From the NCBI GenBank assembly GCA_051880335.1, contig JBJENT010000164.1, positions 1-44,180 on the forward strand: 44,180 nucleotides of DNA, given 5' to 3'. The position numbers were made by a program, and so were the translations under genes. The stretch is from 1XD8-76 sp051880335 (GTDB lineage Bacteria > Bacillota > Clostridia > Lachnospirales > Lachnospiraceae). The notes under the pieces are model-generated. The model searched no databases. It was not told the origin of the DNA and was given only the letters and a program-made list of their open reading frames with translations. Of the stretch, positions 33,346 through 41,915 are shown piece after piece; the stretch's first letter is position 1, and each line of letters opens with the position of its first letter.

Positions 33346-34136
33346 TTTGGTATATCCTTCCTACATTCCTTCGCGATCACATAAATACGTTCACTGACCG
33401 GTGTTGGCTGCTCATGAGTATCTGCATCCAGCACTTCCACCACCTGAAGCCCGGCCTTCTCAACCAGCCCGGTCATCTCTTCAAGAGTATATCCTTTCTG
33501 ATAATGTGTCTCGTTAAAGCGCCGGAACATATCTTCCTGCTCTTTTACAAAAATAGTGAGGTCGTATTCGTTGATCCGTTCCTCTTCATGATAATAATTA
33601 TCCCAGATAAAACTGCATTCCTCCCGGTTTTCCGCAATGGTAGTATCTCCGATCACGGTTTCATATTTATATACGGTATTAAAATCGAAGATAAACACAC
33701 CATCCGGAAACAGATAATTATTCACCAGAGAAAATACCCGGAGCAGCTCCTCTTCCTCCAGAATATAATTCAGGCTGTCACAGATGCTGACCACCGCTCC
33801 AACGGTTCCATACAGTTCAAACTCCCTCATATCCTGTAGCAGATACAGTATATTCTTCCCGGATTTTTCTCTTTTTTCCATGGCAATTTCCAGCATTTCC
33901 TGGGAATTATCCACGCCGATCATATCATATCCGGCCTCTGCCAGCTTTTCTGTCAGGGTACCGGTACCGCATCCCAGATCCAGCACGATATTCCGCTCTG
34001 CTTCCAAATGAGGCATCCCTTTCCGGGAACCGTATTTTTTTAATAATGATACAAGAAAATGTGCCCATTCATCATAGGGCACATCATCCATAAATCTGTC
34101 ATAAACCCGGGCAAACCCGGTATAGCTTTCGTTCAT
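33342..34136 (-). CDS. Class I SAM-dependent methyltransferase
   Basis: A 264-residue protein with motif I VLDLGCGTGTLTEKLAEAGYDMIGVDNSQEML at about residues 50-85 and further Rossmann-type strands (AVVSICDSLNYIL, FPDGVFIFDFNT). The substrate is unknown; similar proteins are widespread in Clostridia, often beside hslO. The start lies one base after the stop of the upstream export-protein gene and the stop overlaps the hslO start, so the three genes appear to be one unit. Confidence 0.85.
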   Translation of the reverse strand: MNESYTGFARVYDRFMDDVPYDEWAHFLVSLLKKYGSRKGMPHLEAERNIVLDLGCGTGTLTEKLAEAGYDMIGVDNSQEMLEIAMEKREKSGKNILYLLQDMREFELYGTVGAVVSICDSLNYILEEEELLRVFSLVNNYLFPDGVFIFDFNTVYKYETVIGDTTIAENREECSFIWDNYYHEEERINEYDLTIFVKEQEDMFRRFNETHYQKGYTLEEMTGLVEKAGLQVVEVLDADTHEQPTPVSERIYVIAKECRKDIPK

Positions 34137-34137
34137 A

Positions 34138-34614
34138 CTAAATCATCGCTCCAATTGCGCCAAACACACCCATGCTGGCAACACCCATGATCACACCTGC
34201 TAAAAGTACACCCAGCATAACTGCAAGAACGCTGGATTTGAAATCCATATCCAGAATACTTGCCGCTAAGGTTCCGGTCCATGCACCGGTTCCCGGAAGG
34301 GGAATACCTACAAAAAGAAGCAGTGCCACAAACAGGCCCCTTCCTGCCTTTTCCTGCAATTTCTTTCCACCTTTTTCGCCCTTTTCCAGACACCAGGAAA
34401 AGAACTTTCCGATCAGCGGTTTATCTGCACCCCATTCCAATACTTTTCGGGCAAAAAGATAGATGAACGGTACCGGAAGCATATTTCCGATTACTGCAAT
34501 GATATAAGACTGCAGAATCGGCAGTCCCAACCCCTGGGACACCGGGATGGCTCCACGAAGTTCAATCAAAGGTACCATAGAGATTACGAATACCCATAAA
34601 TATTTCTTTAACAT
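34138..34614 (-). CDS. Small multidrug export family (COG2426-like) membrane protein
   Basis: A 158-residue integral membrane protein with about four hydrophobic segments. The N terminus VISMVPLIELRGAIPVSQGLGLP, then NMLPVPFIYLFARKVLEW, and the C-terminal half LLFVGIPLPGTGAWTGTLAASILDM match the family annotated as putative small multidrug export protein (related to DedA/SNARE-associated in style). Transported substrate is not established. It begins 6 bases after the hisC stop and ends one base before the methyltransferase ATG, suggesting co-transcription. Confidence 0.8.
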   Translation of the reverse strand: MLKKYLWVFVISMVPLIELRGAIPVSQGLGLPILQSYIIAVIGNMLPVPFIYLFARKVLEWGADKPLIGKFFSWCLEKGEKGGKKLQEKAGRGLFVALLLFVGIPLPGTGAWTGTLAASILDMDFKSSVLAVMLGVLLAGVIMGVASMGVFGAIGAMI

Positions 34615-34620
34615 TTTTTC

Positions 34621-35682
34621 TTATCCTTTCTGATCTATATATTTCCTCACAAACTGCAGGAATGTATCCATTTCGTCATCCGTTCCTATTGTAATCCGAA
34701 GATGATTATCTATTCTTGGTTTCTTAAAGTAGCGGACGTAAATCCCCGCTTCTTTCAGTGCCAGGAACAATTCCTCTGCCGGAATTCTTTCATGAGATGC
34801 AAACAGGAAATTGGCAGAGCTCTCCGGAAAAGAGAAGCCCATACTGCGCATTTCTTCTTTGACACGATCCCTGGTTGCCATGATTTTTCTGCAGGTTTCT
34901 TTAAAATAAGCATCATCCTTTACCGCTTCCACACCCATTTCCAGGGACGGACGGTTCATGGTATAAGAATTGAAAGAAAATTTTGCATCCTTCAGATATC
35001 CGATCAGTTTTTCATTTCCAAACGCAAAGCCGATTCGCATACCGGGCATGGCCCTTGATTTTGAAAACGTCTGTACCACCAGAAGATTCTCGTATTTTTC
35101 CAGCAATGGCAGTGCACTCTCACCGCCAAAGTCTACATATGCTTCATCCACGATCACCACCACATCTGGATTGGCCGCAATGATCTTCTCCACCTCGGAA
35201 AGCCCCAGCAGAAGCCCGGTGGGCGCATTGGGATTGGCTATGACTATCCCTCCGTTTGGAACCATATAATCCTCCGGACATATCCGGAAGGAATCGTCTA
35301 AAGGTATTCTCTTATATGGTATCCGATAAAGGTCTGCCCATACATCATAAAAGGAATAGGTAATGTCCGGAAACAGAATCGGTTTTTCTGTATTGAAAAA
35401 GGTAAGGAATGCCATGGACAGCACATCATCTGATCCGACACCTACAAAGACCTGATTTTCCTTTACTCCATAATATTCCGCCAGAGCCTGGGTCAGAACA
35501 TGAGCATCCGGATCGGGATATAATCTTAGTTGATCACAGGAAAAAGCAGCCGCTTTTTTCTGCACTCCCGGTGCCGGTGGATAGGGGCACTCATTGGTAT
35601 TTAATTTGATAATGTCCGTTCTCTTTGGCTGTTCCCCCGGAACATAGGGCACAACCTTTCTGATTCCATCTTCCCAGGACAT
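34621..35682 (-). CDS. hisC: Histidinol-phosphate aminotransferase
   Basis: A 353-residue fold-type I PLP enzyme of histidine synthesis. KLNTNECPYPPAPGV near the N terminus, YPDPDAHVLTQALAEYYGV, the PLP-binding GSDDVL, NPNAPTG, VDEAYVDFGG and the Schiff-base lysine in TFSKSRAMPGMRIGFA are all visible in order; the end (DNHLRITIGTDDEMD) is typical. Aromatic aminotransferase activity cannot be excluded for a stand-alone copy. No other his gene is near. The start 35682 is set by TAGGAGGAAGAACC; a longer frame to 35769 has no good site. Confidence 0.88.
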   Translation of the reverse strand: MSWEDGIRKVVPYVPGEQPKRTDIIKLNTNECPYPPAPGVQKKAAAFSCDQLRLYPDPDAHVLTQALAEYYGVKENQVFVGVGSDDVLSMAFLTFFNTEKPILFPDITYSFYDVWADLYRIPYKRIPLDDSFRICPEDYMVPNGGIVIANPNAPTGLLLGLSEVEKIIAANPDVVVIVDEAYVDFGGESALPLLEKYENLLVVQTFSKSRAMPGMRIGFAFGNEKLIGYLKDAKFSFNSYTMNRPSLEMGVEAVKDDAYFKETCRKIMATRDRVKEEMRSMGFSFPESSANFLFASHERIPAEELFLALKEAGIYVRYFKKPRIDNHLRITIGTDDEMDTFLQFVRKYIDQKG

Positions 35683-35749
35683 GGTTCTTCCTCCTATTTG
35701 AATCCTATTTGTTATCAAACTATACTGTAAATCAAGAACCACAGTAGTG

Positions 35750-36193
35750 TCAATTCCCAATCGCCACAATCCTTATGACTCTCCCTGCTCTGCATACTTT
35801 TTTGTGCTTCCCGGTTTGTATGACAATTTTTCTGTTTCTTTGTTTTTTCTCCGATTTCATATCAAATTCCAGATAAAACCTTCCGGTTCCCGACTTTTGC
35901 AAAAGGAAATCCGGCAGATAGACAAAATCCTCTCCTCGTTGCCAGACCGGAAGCCTTCCCAGATAGACCGGCTCCCCATTCCGGTCATAGGTGTAAAGGG
36001 ATACACTTTTTTTGTATAATACCAGAATCAATACTGCTAACATCACAATTCCAATCTGCACCGCCTGATTGTTGCTCAGCCATGCATATAGCCAGCAGAG
36101 CATACTCCATATTTTCTGTCTGCATCCTCGGGATAAAAGGATCACCGGACAGACTGTTAAAAATCTTCCTATTTTCTTATATATTGTAATCAT
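35750..36193 (-). CDS. Hypothetical membrane-associated protein
   Basis: A 147-residue protein with hydrophobic stretches at about residues 12-20 and 42-62 and a basic, strand-rich C-terminal part (GEPVYLGRLPVWQRGEDFVYLPDFLLQKSGTGRFYLEF). No family recognised. A ribosome binding site (AAAGGCGGAAA) precedes the ATG and it lies 67 bases before hisC on the same strand, which supports a real gene. Function unknown. Confidence 0.6.
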   Translation of the reverse strand: MITIYKKIGRFLTVCPVILLSRGCRQKIWSMLCWLYAWLSNNQAVQIGIVMLAVLILVLYKKSVSLYTYDRNGEPVYLGRLPVWQRGEDFVYLPDFLLQKSGTGRFYLEFDMKSEKKQRNRKIVIQTGKHKKVCRAGRVIRIVAIGN

Positions 36194-36287
36194 TTTCCGC
36201 CTTTCTTTTCTTACCTTGCGTCTGTTATCATTTACGGTTGATTGGCAGATATCTGTGACTGCCTGCCACCTATGCCAAAGGGCAAAT

Positions 36288-36318
36288 AAAAAAGTCCAGA
36301 GATTTCCCTGAACTTTTT
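36288..36318. terminator. Intrinsic terminator, both directions possible
   Basis: Arms AAAAAGT-CAG and CTG-ACTTTTT with a short loop; T runs exist on both strands. It ends the transcript of the 37-residue small protein. The gap 36194-36432 otherwise holds a ~27-base duplication of the small gene's 3' end (CGGTTTTCT..TAATCATCATC and a variant just left of it). Confidence 0.7.
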
Positions 36319-36432
36319 CCTTTTTGATTCATTTCTATTTTTTCATAAAGCTATGTGCTTATCATAGCACCTTAGCCCGCCTGCTTCAAGAGTGGTTTTC
36401 TATCAATCACCATCTTTATAAACGGTTTTCTC

Positions 36433-36546
36433 TTAATCATCATCTTCATCTGCTACAGCAGCCACTGTTCCGGTCACAGATGCCACTACAGAGATCACTA
36501 CAGCAATTATAATAATAAGCAATCCGCCTGCTAATAAGAAAAACAT
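36433..36546 (-). CDS. 37-residue small membrane protein
   Basis: A short frame with an excellent binding site (AGGAGG, 8 bases before the ATG at 36546). The peptide begins MFFLLAGGLLIIIIAVVISVV, a single hydrophobic helix, continues with a small-residue stretch (ASVTGTVAAVA) and ends in DEDDD. Such a hydrophobic segment with an acidic tail suggests a membrane micro-protein. It lies 29 bases after the CgeB-like gene and is followed by a terminator at 36288-36318. No family or function is known to me. Confidence 0.65.
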   Translation of the reverse strand: MFFLLAGGLLIIIIAVVISVVASVTGTVAAVADEDDD

Positions 36547-36575
36547 TGGCAAAATCCTCCTTCTACGTAACTATA

Positions 36576-38018
36576 TTACACCATTTTCCCGTCCCAGGGA
36601 AGAGGAAAATGTTCGATTATGTCTGACAAAAAATCAGCCCTGTCATGCCATGTATGTCCATTTGCTGCCAGTTCATATCCGGCATGTATGATCTGCTTCA
36701 TTTTTTCCGGATCATCCAGAAGCTTTTTCACCCTATCCGGCAGCGTCTCAATATTCTCCAGATCATACAGCAGACAGTTTTCTCCATCCCGTAATAATTC
36801 ATCCAGATATATGCTGCTGTCTGTTATCAGAAGTGCACCGTTTAACAGGGTATTGAAAATCCTGTCATGGGCTCCGTTTTTGAACCAGGGCATCACATTT
36901 AATGACATTTTAGCCAGGGAAATCATTTTCAAACAGGTAATGGAATTGACACCTTTTCCCAGAATGAGATTTTCCGGATGTGCGCACTCCAGATCTTCCC
37001 ATCCGCCGCCAAAAACAGCTACTTTTATGCCTCCGTCCACCAGCACCTGTACTGCCTTTCCGCGGACATAAGACCGGGCATACAGATCCAGAAAAATCAG
37101 GTTCCCCATGGTTTCTTTCAGTTCTTCTTCTGCAATCTCCGGAATTTCCCTGCGAAGATGACGTTCAGCCACCTCTTCCAGAGTCTGGCTGCTATCTTCC
37201 AGCAAATCTTTTAAAATACCCCGATAGAACTGTTCGTATTCATCACCCAACCGATTGATATACTTATCAAATTTCCAGGGTGGTGTATAATTTCCGGTAA
37301 ATACTACATCAATGGGTCTTATCTCCACCGGCAGATAACCTTCCGGTTCTGCTATAGATTGAAGATACTCTTTTTCGCTCATCCCCCCGGACAGCTTCAG
37401 TTGTCTCTGATGCATCTCCGGCAGCTTCTGATCTGTCTCCGGTTGCTCCGGATTCTTCTCAAGCTGCCTCTGATCTGTCTCCGGCTGCTCCGGATTCTTC
37501 TCAAGCTGCCTCTGATCTGTCTCCGGCTGCTCCGGGTATGCCCTCTCCAGATCTGAAAGTTCCAGGACATCCCATGGATTTACCTTGGTTCCCGCAAGGG
37601 GCAGAAATGGAATCCTGAGTTTGTCCGGGAAGAAACGTTTCATATAGGCATCATGATACCGATCGATACTGATGTGTATATATTTTTCAGGTGAAAGCTC
37701 CAGAAATCGATGATAATAAAAGGGATGGTCCACCACAATATTATAGCAGGGAATATCCAGATCATCCCAGAACCAGGAACCGTCCTTTTCATCAAAGAAC
37801 AAATCTCCCGGCGTGATTCCATGAAAGTTGAAGCACACCATAACCGTATTGCCGGGCTCTACAAAACGCATCAGACCAGACATACTTTTTCGTTCCTTTT
37901 CCGCATCCAGATTATGCACATAAACCGGATGCCCCAGCTCTTCAAACCGTTCTTTGAGACGATAGGTAAAATATTCCTGGGTCTCAATTTCTCCTTCGAA
38001 CATTACGATTTTTTTCAT
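36576..38018 (-). CDS. CgeB-like glycosyltransferase family protein
   Basis: A 480-residue protein with a Rossmann-like N-terminal domain (MKKIVMFEGEIETQEYF; VMVCFNFHGITPGDLF) and a C-terminal GT-B-type half with KVAVFGGGWED, NVMPWFKNGAHDRIFNTLLNGALLITD and DGENCLLYDLENIETLP, as in CgeB/DUF3880-type spore maturation glycosyltransferases. Donor and acceptor are unknown. Residues about 185-235 hold three near-perfect copies of a 14-residue unit (PEQPETDQRQLEKN), a likely flexible linker. The start 38018 is preferred; the frame extends to 38183 but that part is a ~21-base degenerate repeat overlapping capA. It follows the CapA-family gene. Confidence 0.75.
   Translation of the reverse strand: MKKIVMFEGEIETQEYFTYRLKERFEELGHPVYVHNLDAEKERKSMSGLMRFVEPGNTVMVCFNFHGITPGDLFFDEKDGSWFWDDLDIPCYNIVVDHPFYYHRFLELSPEKYIHISIDRYHDAYMKRFFPDKLRIPFLPLAGTKVNPWDVLELSDLERAYPEQPETDQRQLEKNPEQPETDQRQLEKNPEQPETDQKLPEMHQRQLKLSGGMSEKEYLQSIAEPEGYLPVEIRPIDVVFTGNYTPPWKFDKYINRLGDEYEQFYRGILKDLLEDSSQTLEEVAERHLRREIPEIAEEELKETMGNLIFLDLYARSYVRGKAVQVLVDGGIKVAVFGGGWEDLECAHPENLILGKGVNSITCLKMISLAKMSLNVMPWFKNGAHDRIFNTLLNGALLITDSSIYLDELLRDGENCLLYDLENIETLPDRVKKLLDDPEKMKQIIHAGYELAANGHTWHDRADFLSDIIEHFPLPWDGKMV
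37420..37545 (-). repeat. In-frame 42-base tandem repeat inside the CgeB-like gene
   Basis: Three copies of a 42-base unit encode PEQPETDQRQLEKN-type repeats; the first two are almost identical and the third diverges (DQKLPEMHQRQ). They sit between the two domains and change linker length without breaking frame. Confidence 0.8.
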
Positions 38019-38165
38019 CTTTTCATCCTTTTCAAAGACTTTGCTGTTTTTACCAAAGACTTTTGCTCTTACCGTGAACTTTCCTGATTTTTCAGAAGCT
38101 TCCTTTATTTTATCAGGGTATTTCCTGTTTTTACCAGAGGCTTTCCTGCTCTCCCCAGACTTTCT
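38019..38165 (-). repeat. ~21-base degenerate repeats between capA and the CgeB-like gene
   Basis: On minus a unit like GGAAAGCCTCTGGTAAAAACA recurs about six times with changes (AGTCTTTGGTAAAAACAGC is a late copy). The first copy includes the capA stop codon TAA/TGG-TAA region and the last runs into the weak ribosome binding site of the next gene. Confidence 0.65.
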
Positions 38166-39453
38166 CACACAGTGTTTCCGCATAAGAAAGTGAAAAATTA
38201 CTATCCTGTTTTTTAATCAGATTTTCCTGCTCCAGACTGACTGTATAATCCTCCAGCGCATAGGTTCGTACTCCGCCATATCCTTCGCTCACATGGGTTA
38301 TGAGAGGCTTCACCCCATACTCTTTTATGACAACATCGTCATTTTCTCTGACTACCTCAATTTGCGCCATTCCTCCAACCATTCGGTTTGCCACACCATC
38401 TCCAGTGCCGGAGGTCCAGTTTACAAAATTCCCCAAAGAGTAATATACCAGCATTTCCTTTCCTTCGTTTTGTATCATTTCCACAGGCTGTATCACATGA
38501 GGATGGGTACCTATAACAAGGTCCGCACCGCCTTCCAGAAAAATATCGGTCCAGTATTCCTGCTCTGCAGAGGGTGTCAACTGATATTCCGTTCCCCAGT
38601 GGGGACAGACAATGGTAAAATCGGCAGTTTCTTCTGCTAACTGCAAATCCTGTTTTACTTTTTCTTCTTCCAGAAGATTTACTGCATAAGGCATGTCTTT
38701 GGGCAGCGGAATGCCATTGGTTCCATAGGTATAATTCAAAATAGCAAAGGTTACATCACCCACGCACACTGTAGGAATCATCTTCTGCTTCTCTTCGCTA
38801 TCCTGTATTCCGGTCACCACCATATCCGGATAATTACTTTCCCAATAGGCCAGATCGTTTCGGACCCCTTTCTCTCCCTTATCCAGCGCATGATTGGTTG
38901 CCTGGCAGACCACATCAAAGCCCGCATCTACCAGGGCATCTGCAATAGGAAAAGGTGCGTTAAATGCAGGATAGCCTGAAATCCCCAGTTCCTGTCCACC
39001 GATGATCACTTCCTGATTGACCAGAGCCAGATCCGCCGCTGAAATTTCCTCTTTCAGTTCCGAAAAAATGGGGCGAAAGTCATAGGTATCCTGCTGCGTA
39101 TGGGCACTTTCTTCTACCGGCGTATGAAGCAGAATATCTCCTACCATAAGGATGGATATCACCTGTTCCGGTTCTTCTGCCTGCGGTTCTTCTAATTTTT
39201 GAGGTTGCTCTGCGTTCTTTACGGTTTTCTGTTCTGAAGCCGCTGCAGTTTCCTGTTCTGCAATTTCTGTGGTTTCCTGTTCTGCAATTGCTGTAGTTTC
39301 CTGTTCTGCAATTGCTATAGTTTCCTGCTCGCCACCGGAAGATATACTTTCCTTTCCACACCCGGAAACAGAAAGTATAAACACACAGCAAAGAATGCCA
39401 AATAGTTCTTTTTTTTCTTTTCTCTTCCTTATAGAAATCCTGGTACTCATCAT
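38131..39453 (-). CDS. CapA family lipoprotein (PGA_cap metallophosphatase-like)
   Basis: A 440-residue lipoprotein: a basic start, a hydrophobic segment and a lipobox LSVSGC at about residues 27-32. Residues 40-70 are four 7-residue repeats of the EQETTAIA type, then an acidic linker. The CapA domain starts at about 97 (ISILMVGDILLHTP) with NQEVIIGG, ATNHALDKGEKG, VCPHWGTEYQ, GTHPHVIQPVE and YYSLGNFV, the metal-binding pattern of the calcineurin-like capsule family (poly-gamma-glutamate). The substrate is not known; without capB/capC it is likely a surface polymer or stress enzyme. Site GGAGGCAGG before ATG. Confidence 0.88.
   Translation of the reverse strand: MMSTRISIRKRKEKKELFGILCCVFILSVSGCGKESISSGGEQETIAIAEQETTAIAEQETTEIAEQETAAASEQKTVKNAEQPQKLEEPQAEEPEQVISILMVGDILLHTPVEESAHTQQDTYDFRPIFSELKEEISAADLALVNQEVIIGGQELGISGYPAFNAPFPIADALVDAGFDVVCQATNHALDKGEKGVRNDLAYWESNYPDMVVTGIQDSEEKQKMIPTVCVGDVTFAILNYTYGTNGIPLPKDMPYAVNLLEEEKVKQDLQLAEETADFTIVCPHWGTEYQLTPSAEQEYWTDIFLEGGADLVIGTHPHVIQPVEMIQNEGKEMLVYYSLGNFVNWTSGTGDGVANRMVGGMAQIEVVRENDDVVIKEYGVKPLITHVSEGYGGVRTYALEDYTVSLEQENLIKKQDSNFSLSYAETLCEKVWGEQESLW
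39225..39330 (-). repeat. 21-base in-frame tandem repeat in the capA gene
   Basis: Four to five copies of a 21-base unit (GAACAGGAAACTACAGCAATT) encode the EQETTAIA-type heptapeptides directly after the lipid-anchored cysteine region. They lengthen the spacer between membrane anchor and catalytic domain. Confidence 0.8.
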
Positions 39454-39482
39454 GAACCTGCCTCCATTACACTATATTTTAC

Positions 39483-39752
39483 GTGGGGACGTTTCTTTTG
39501 TCCACAGAATTGTCACCTGTCGTTCTATTAGAGGCAAAAGTCCGTTTCGAAAATTCGGATAATAAAATGCACAAGATAAGATTGTCTTCATGATTTTTGC
39601 GCTATGGAGATGAGACTCTAAAAATCGTGGAAGCCTTTGCTGAACACGATTTTTGTTTTTGAGGCTCATCGGAATGCTTAGCGCAATGAATGCAGACAAC
39701 TTATCTTGTGCATTTTATTTCTAATATATTGTTATCAGGCTTTTGTCCCCAC
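39483..39752. mobile_element. 270-bp GTGGGGAC-ended palindromic element (MITE-like), complete copy
   Basis: The element opens with GTGGGGAC (39483-39490) and closes with GTCCCCAC (39745-39752). Inside, AAAATGCACAAGATAAG (39564-39580) pairs exactly with its complement ending at 39716, and further arms match (TGCGCTA, GATGAG, AAAAATCGTG), so 39564-39716 can fold as one long hairpin. No transposase is encoded. The right end overlaps the stop codon of the hydrogenase-rubrerythrin gene. The first 28 bases and a 55-base interior block recur identically at the right edge of the window. It fills the gap between capA and the hydrogenase gene. Mobility by an unseen transposase is inference. Confidence 0.75.
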
Positions 39753-41809
39753 TAAAAGTTTTCTTCGTGGATCTCGAAGTAGCTTTGAGGATGTGCACAT
39801 ACAGGGCAAACCTCCGGTGCTTTGGTGCCTACCACGATATGACCGCAGTTTCTGCATTCCCAAACCTTTACTTCACTCTTTTCAAATACCTGAGCATTCT
39901 TTACATTCTTTAACAATGCTCTGTAACGTTCCTCATGATGCTTTTCAATCTCTCCTACCATACGGAACTTAGCTGCCAGTGCGGAGAATCCTTCCTCTTC
40001 AGCTACTTTTGCGAACTCTGCATACATGTCTGTCCATTCGTAATTTTCACCATCTGCTGCAGCGGCCAGATTTTCAGCAGTATCGCCGATACCATTTAAT
40101 TCTTTAAACCACATTTTAGCGTGTTCTTTTTCATTATCAGCTGTTTTTAAGAAAAGTGCTGCAATCTGCTCCAGACCTTCTTTCTTTGCCACAGAAGCAA
40201 AATAGGTGTATTTGTTTCTTGCCTGTGATTCACCGGCAAATGCTGCTTCCAGATTCTTCTCTGTTCTGGTTCCTGCGTATGGATTGGATTTCTTTTCCTC
40301 TACTTCTTTTTCCCCAATCAGTTCCAGTTTGTCACCTTTCTGTTTGCAAAGTGGACAAACTGCTTCCTGTCCTTCTTCTACCTCAAAAATCTGTCCACAT
40401 ACTTTACACTTATACTGTAATACTTTTTTCATCTCTGTTTCCTTCTCCTTTTTTCCTAATATTTCACTTTTATCAAAATACATGGTATGTAAAAGTTTCT
40501 CAGCCAGCTCACTTCCGGGAGCCATCAGATAGTCTTTATACAATGCCAAAACTTCCGTATTGGTATGGGATAATCTGCACTCCATGCTCTTATCACGTTC
40601 ATACAATGCCTGGATTCTGGCTTTCTGTGCTGCTTCTTCTTCGCCCAGATGCTTTGGCTGTCCGCCGCCGCCGATACAGCCGCCCGGGCATGTCATAACC
40701 TCGATAAAGTGATATTCTTCTCCTGCTTTCACTTTATCTATGATTTTTCGGGCATTTTCCAATCCATATATAACTGCAACTTTGGCTTTCAGATCTCCGA
40801 TTGCCACTTCTGCCTCTTTTACACCATCCAGACCACGTACCGGCTGAAGGTCAAAGAATAAATCAGATGGTTCCCTACCGGTCAGATAAGAATACGCAGT
40901 TCTAACCGCAGCTTCCATAACGCCGCCTGTATTTCCGAAAATCACACCAGCACCGCTTGCTTCGCCCATAACCGGGTCAAAAGATGCATCTTCCAGATTT
41001 TCCAGGGAAATGTTCTTTTCTTTGGCCCATTTTGCCAGTTCTGCAGTGGTAATGACATAATCCATATCCCGCATGCCATCTACGCCATTTACTTCCGCAG
41101 AAATGTTCATCTCGGAACGTCTTATCTCCATCTTCTTTGCAAGGCATGGTGTCAAAGCCACATTTACGATTCGGGATGGATCAATCCCCATCCTTTTTGC
41201 AAAATATGTTTTGATTACCGGCCCCTGCATTCCGATTGGGCTCTTACATGTGGAAATATGAGGCAGCATTTCCGGATAGAATATCTCCGCAAATTTAACC
41301 CATGCCGGACAGCAGCTGGTAAACTGTGGTAGGGGCATACCGTTTCCCTTCAATCTTTCGATCAGTTCTGTAGCTTCCTCACAAATCGTCAAATCAGCTG
41401 AGAAATTGGTGTCCAAAACATAATCCACACCCAGTTTTTTCAGCAGTGCCACCATTTTTCCTTCCAGAAAAGCTCCATCCGGATATCCGAATTCATCTCC
41501 CAGACCTACCCTTACAGAAGGGGAAGTGGATACAATGACCACTTTACTATCATCCAGAATCGCTTTTTCCACATCCGGATATTCATCCTTTCCCACCAGA
41601 CTGTTAACCGGACAAACTTTTACACACTGCCCGCAGTTTACGCAGACGGATACCTGTCCGGTGCATGCCAGATCATAGTGATTATTCACAGAAATATAAT
41701 CATTACAAATGTTTTTGCACTGGCCGCAGCGTACACATAGCTCTTCCTTTCTCTGAACGGAAGGATTATCCGCATCAATTGCTACACGGATGCTTTGACT
41801 TTCATGCAT
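39752..41809 (-). CDS. [FeFe]-hydrogenase fused to rubrerythrin
   Basis: A 685-residue protein. Residues 20-75 carry two 4Fe-4S motifs (CVRCGQCKNIC and CVNCGQCVKVC). Residues about 85-450 are an [FeFe]-hydrogenase H-cluster domain with TSCCPAW, TPCLAKKMEI and MTCPGGCIGGGG, supplying the H-cluster cysteines. A 13-residue linker then leads, without a stop, into a complete rubrerythrin: a small rubredoxin-like part (CKVCGQ, CPLC), a diiron four-helix domain with GESQARNKY, DNEKEHAK and EIEKHHEERY, and a C-terminal rubredoxin (CRNCGH, CPVC). This joins hydrogen oxidation to peroxide reduction in one chain. An in-frame ATG at 40432 with GAAGGAAACAGAG before it may also give free rubrerythrin (226 aa). 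Confidence 0.9.
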   Translation of the reverse strand: MHESQSIRVAIDADNPSVQRKEELCVRCGQCKNICNDYISVNNHYDLACTGQVSVCVNCGQCVKVCPVNSLVGKDEYPDVEKAILDDSKVVIVSTSPSVRVGLGDEFGYPDGAFLEGKMVALLKKLGVDYVLDTNFSADLTICEEATELIERLKGNGMPLPQFTSCCPAWVKFAEIFYPEMLPHISTCKSPIGMQGPVIKTYFAKRMGIDPSRIVNVALTPCLAKKMEIRRSEMNISAEVNGVDGMRDMDYVITTAELAKWAKEKNISLENLEDASFDPVMGEASGAGVIFGNTGGVMEAAVRTAYSYLTGREPSDLFFDLQPVRGLDGVKEAEVAIGDLKAKVAVIYGLENARKIIDKVKAGEEYHFIEVMTCPGGCIGGGGQPKHLGEEEAAQKARIQALYERDKSMECRLSHTNTEVLALYKDYLMAPGSELAEKLLHTMYFDKSEILGKKEKETEMKKVLQYKCKVCGQIFEVEEGQEAVCPLCKQKGDKLELIGEKEVEEKKSNPYAGTRTEKNLEAAFAGESQARNKYTYFASVAKKEGLEQIAALFLKTADNEKEHAKMWFKELNGIGDTAENLAAAADGENYEWTDMYAEFAKVAEEEGFSALAAKFRMVGEIEKHHEERYRALLKNVKNAQVFEKSEVKVWECRNCGHIVVGTKAPEVCPVCAHPQSYFEIHEENF

Positions 41810-41915
41810 AAAATATGCCTCCTTTTCTTTTGTCTTTCTTTATGATTCGTTCTTTTTTAATTCAATCTTATGATTGATTCCTGTTTATACTGTTTGTTTT
41901 TATATTATTTGCTTC

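Noticed and set aside
34133..34393. 86-residue minus-strand frame inside the export-protein gene
   Set aside because: It is an out-of-frame shadow of the real membrane protein gene.
38019..38183. Longer N terminus for the CgeB-like protein
   Set aside because: The extension is a degenerate DNA repeat overlapping capA; the protein fold starts at MKKIVMFEG.
39472..39699. 75-residue frame across the palindromic element
   Set aside because: It runs through the hairpin arms and has no protein-like composition; more likely chance.
41836..41880. PerR-like sites (TTATGATTC, TTATGATTGATTC) before the hydrogenase-rubrerythrin gene
   Set aside because: Only one arm fits the consensus; not palindromic enough to call.
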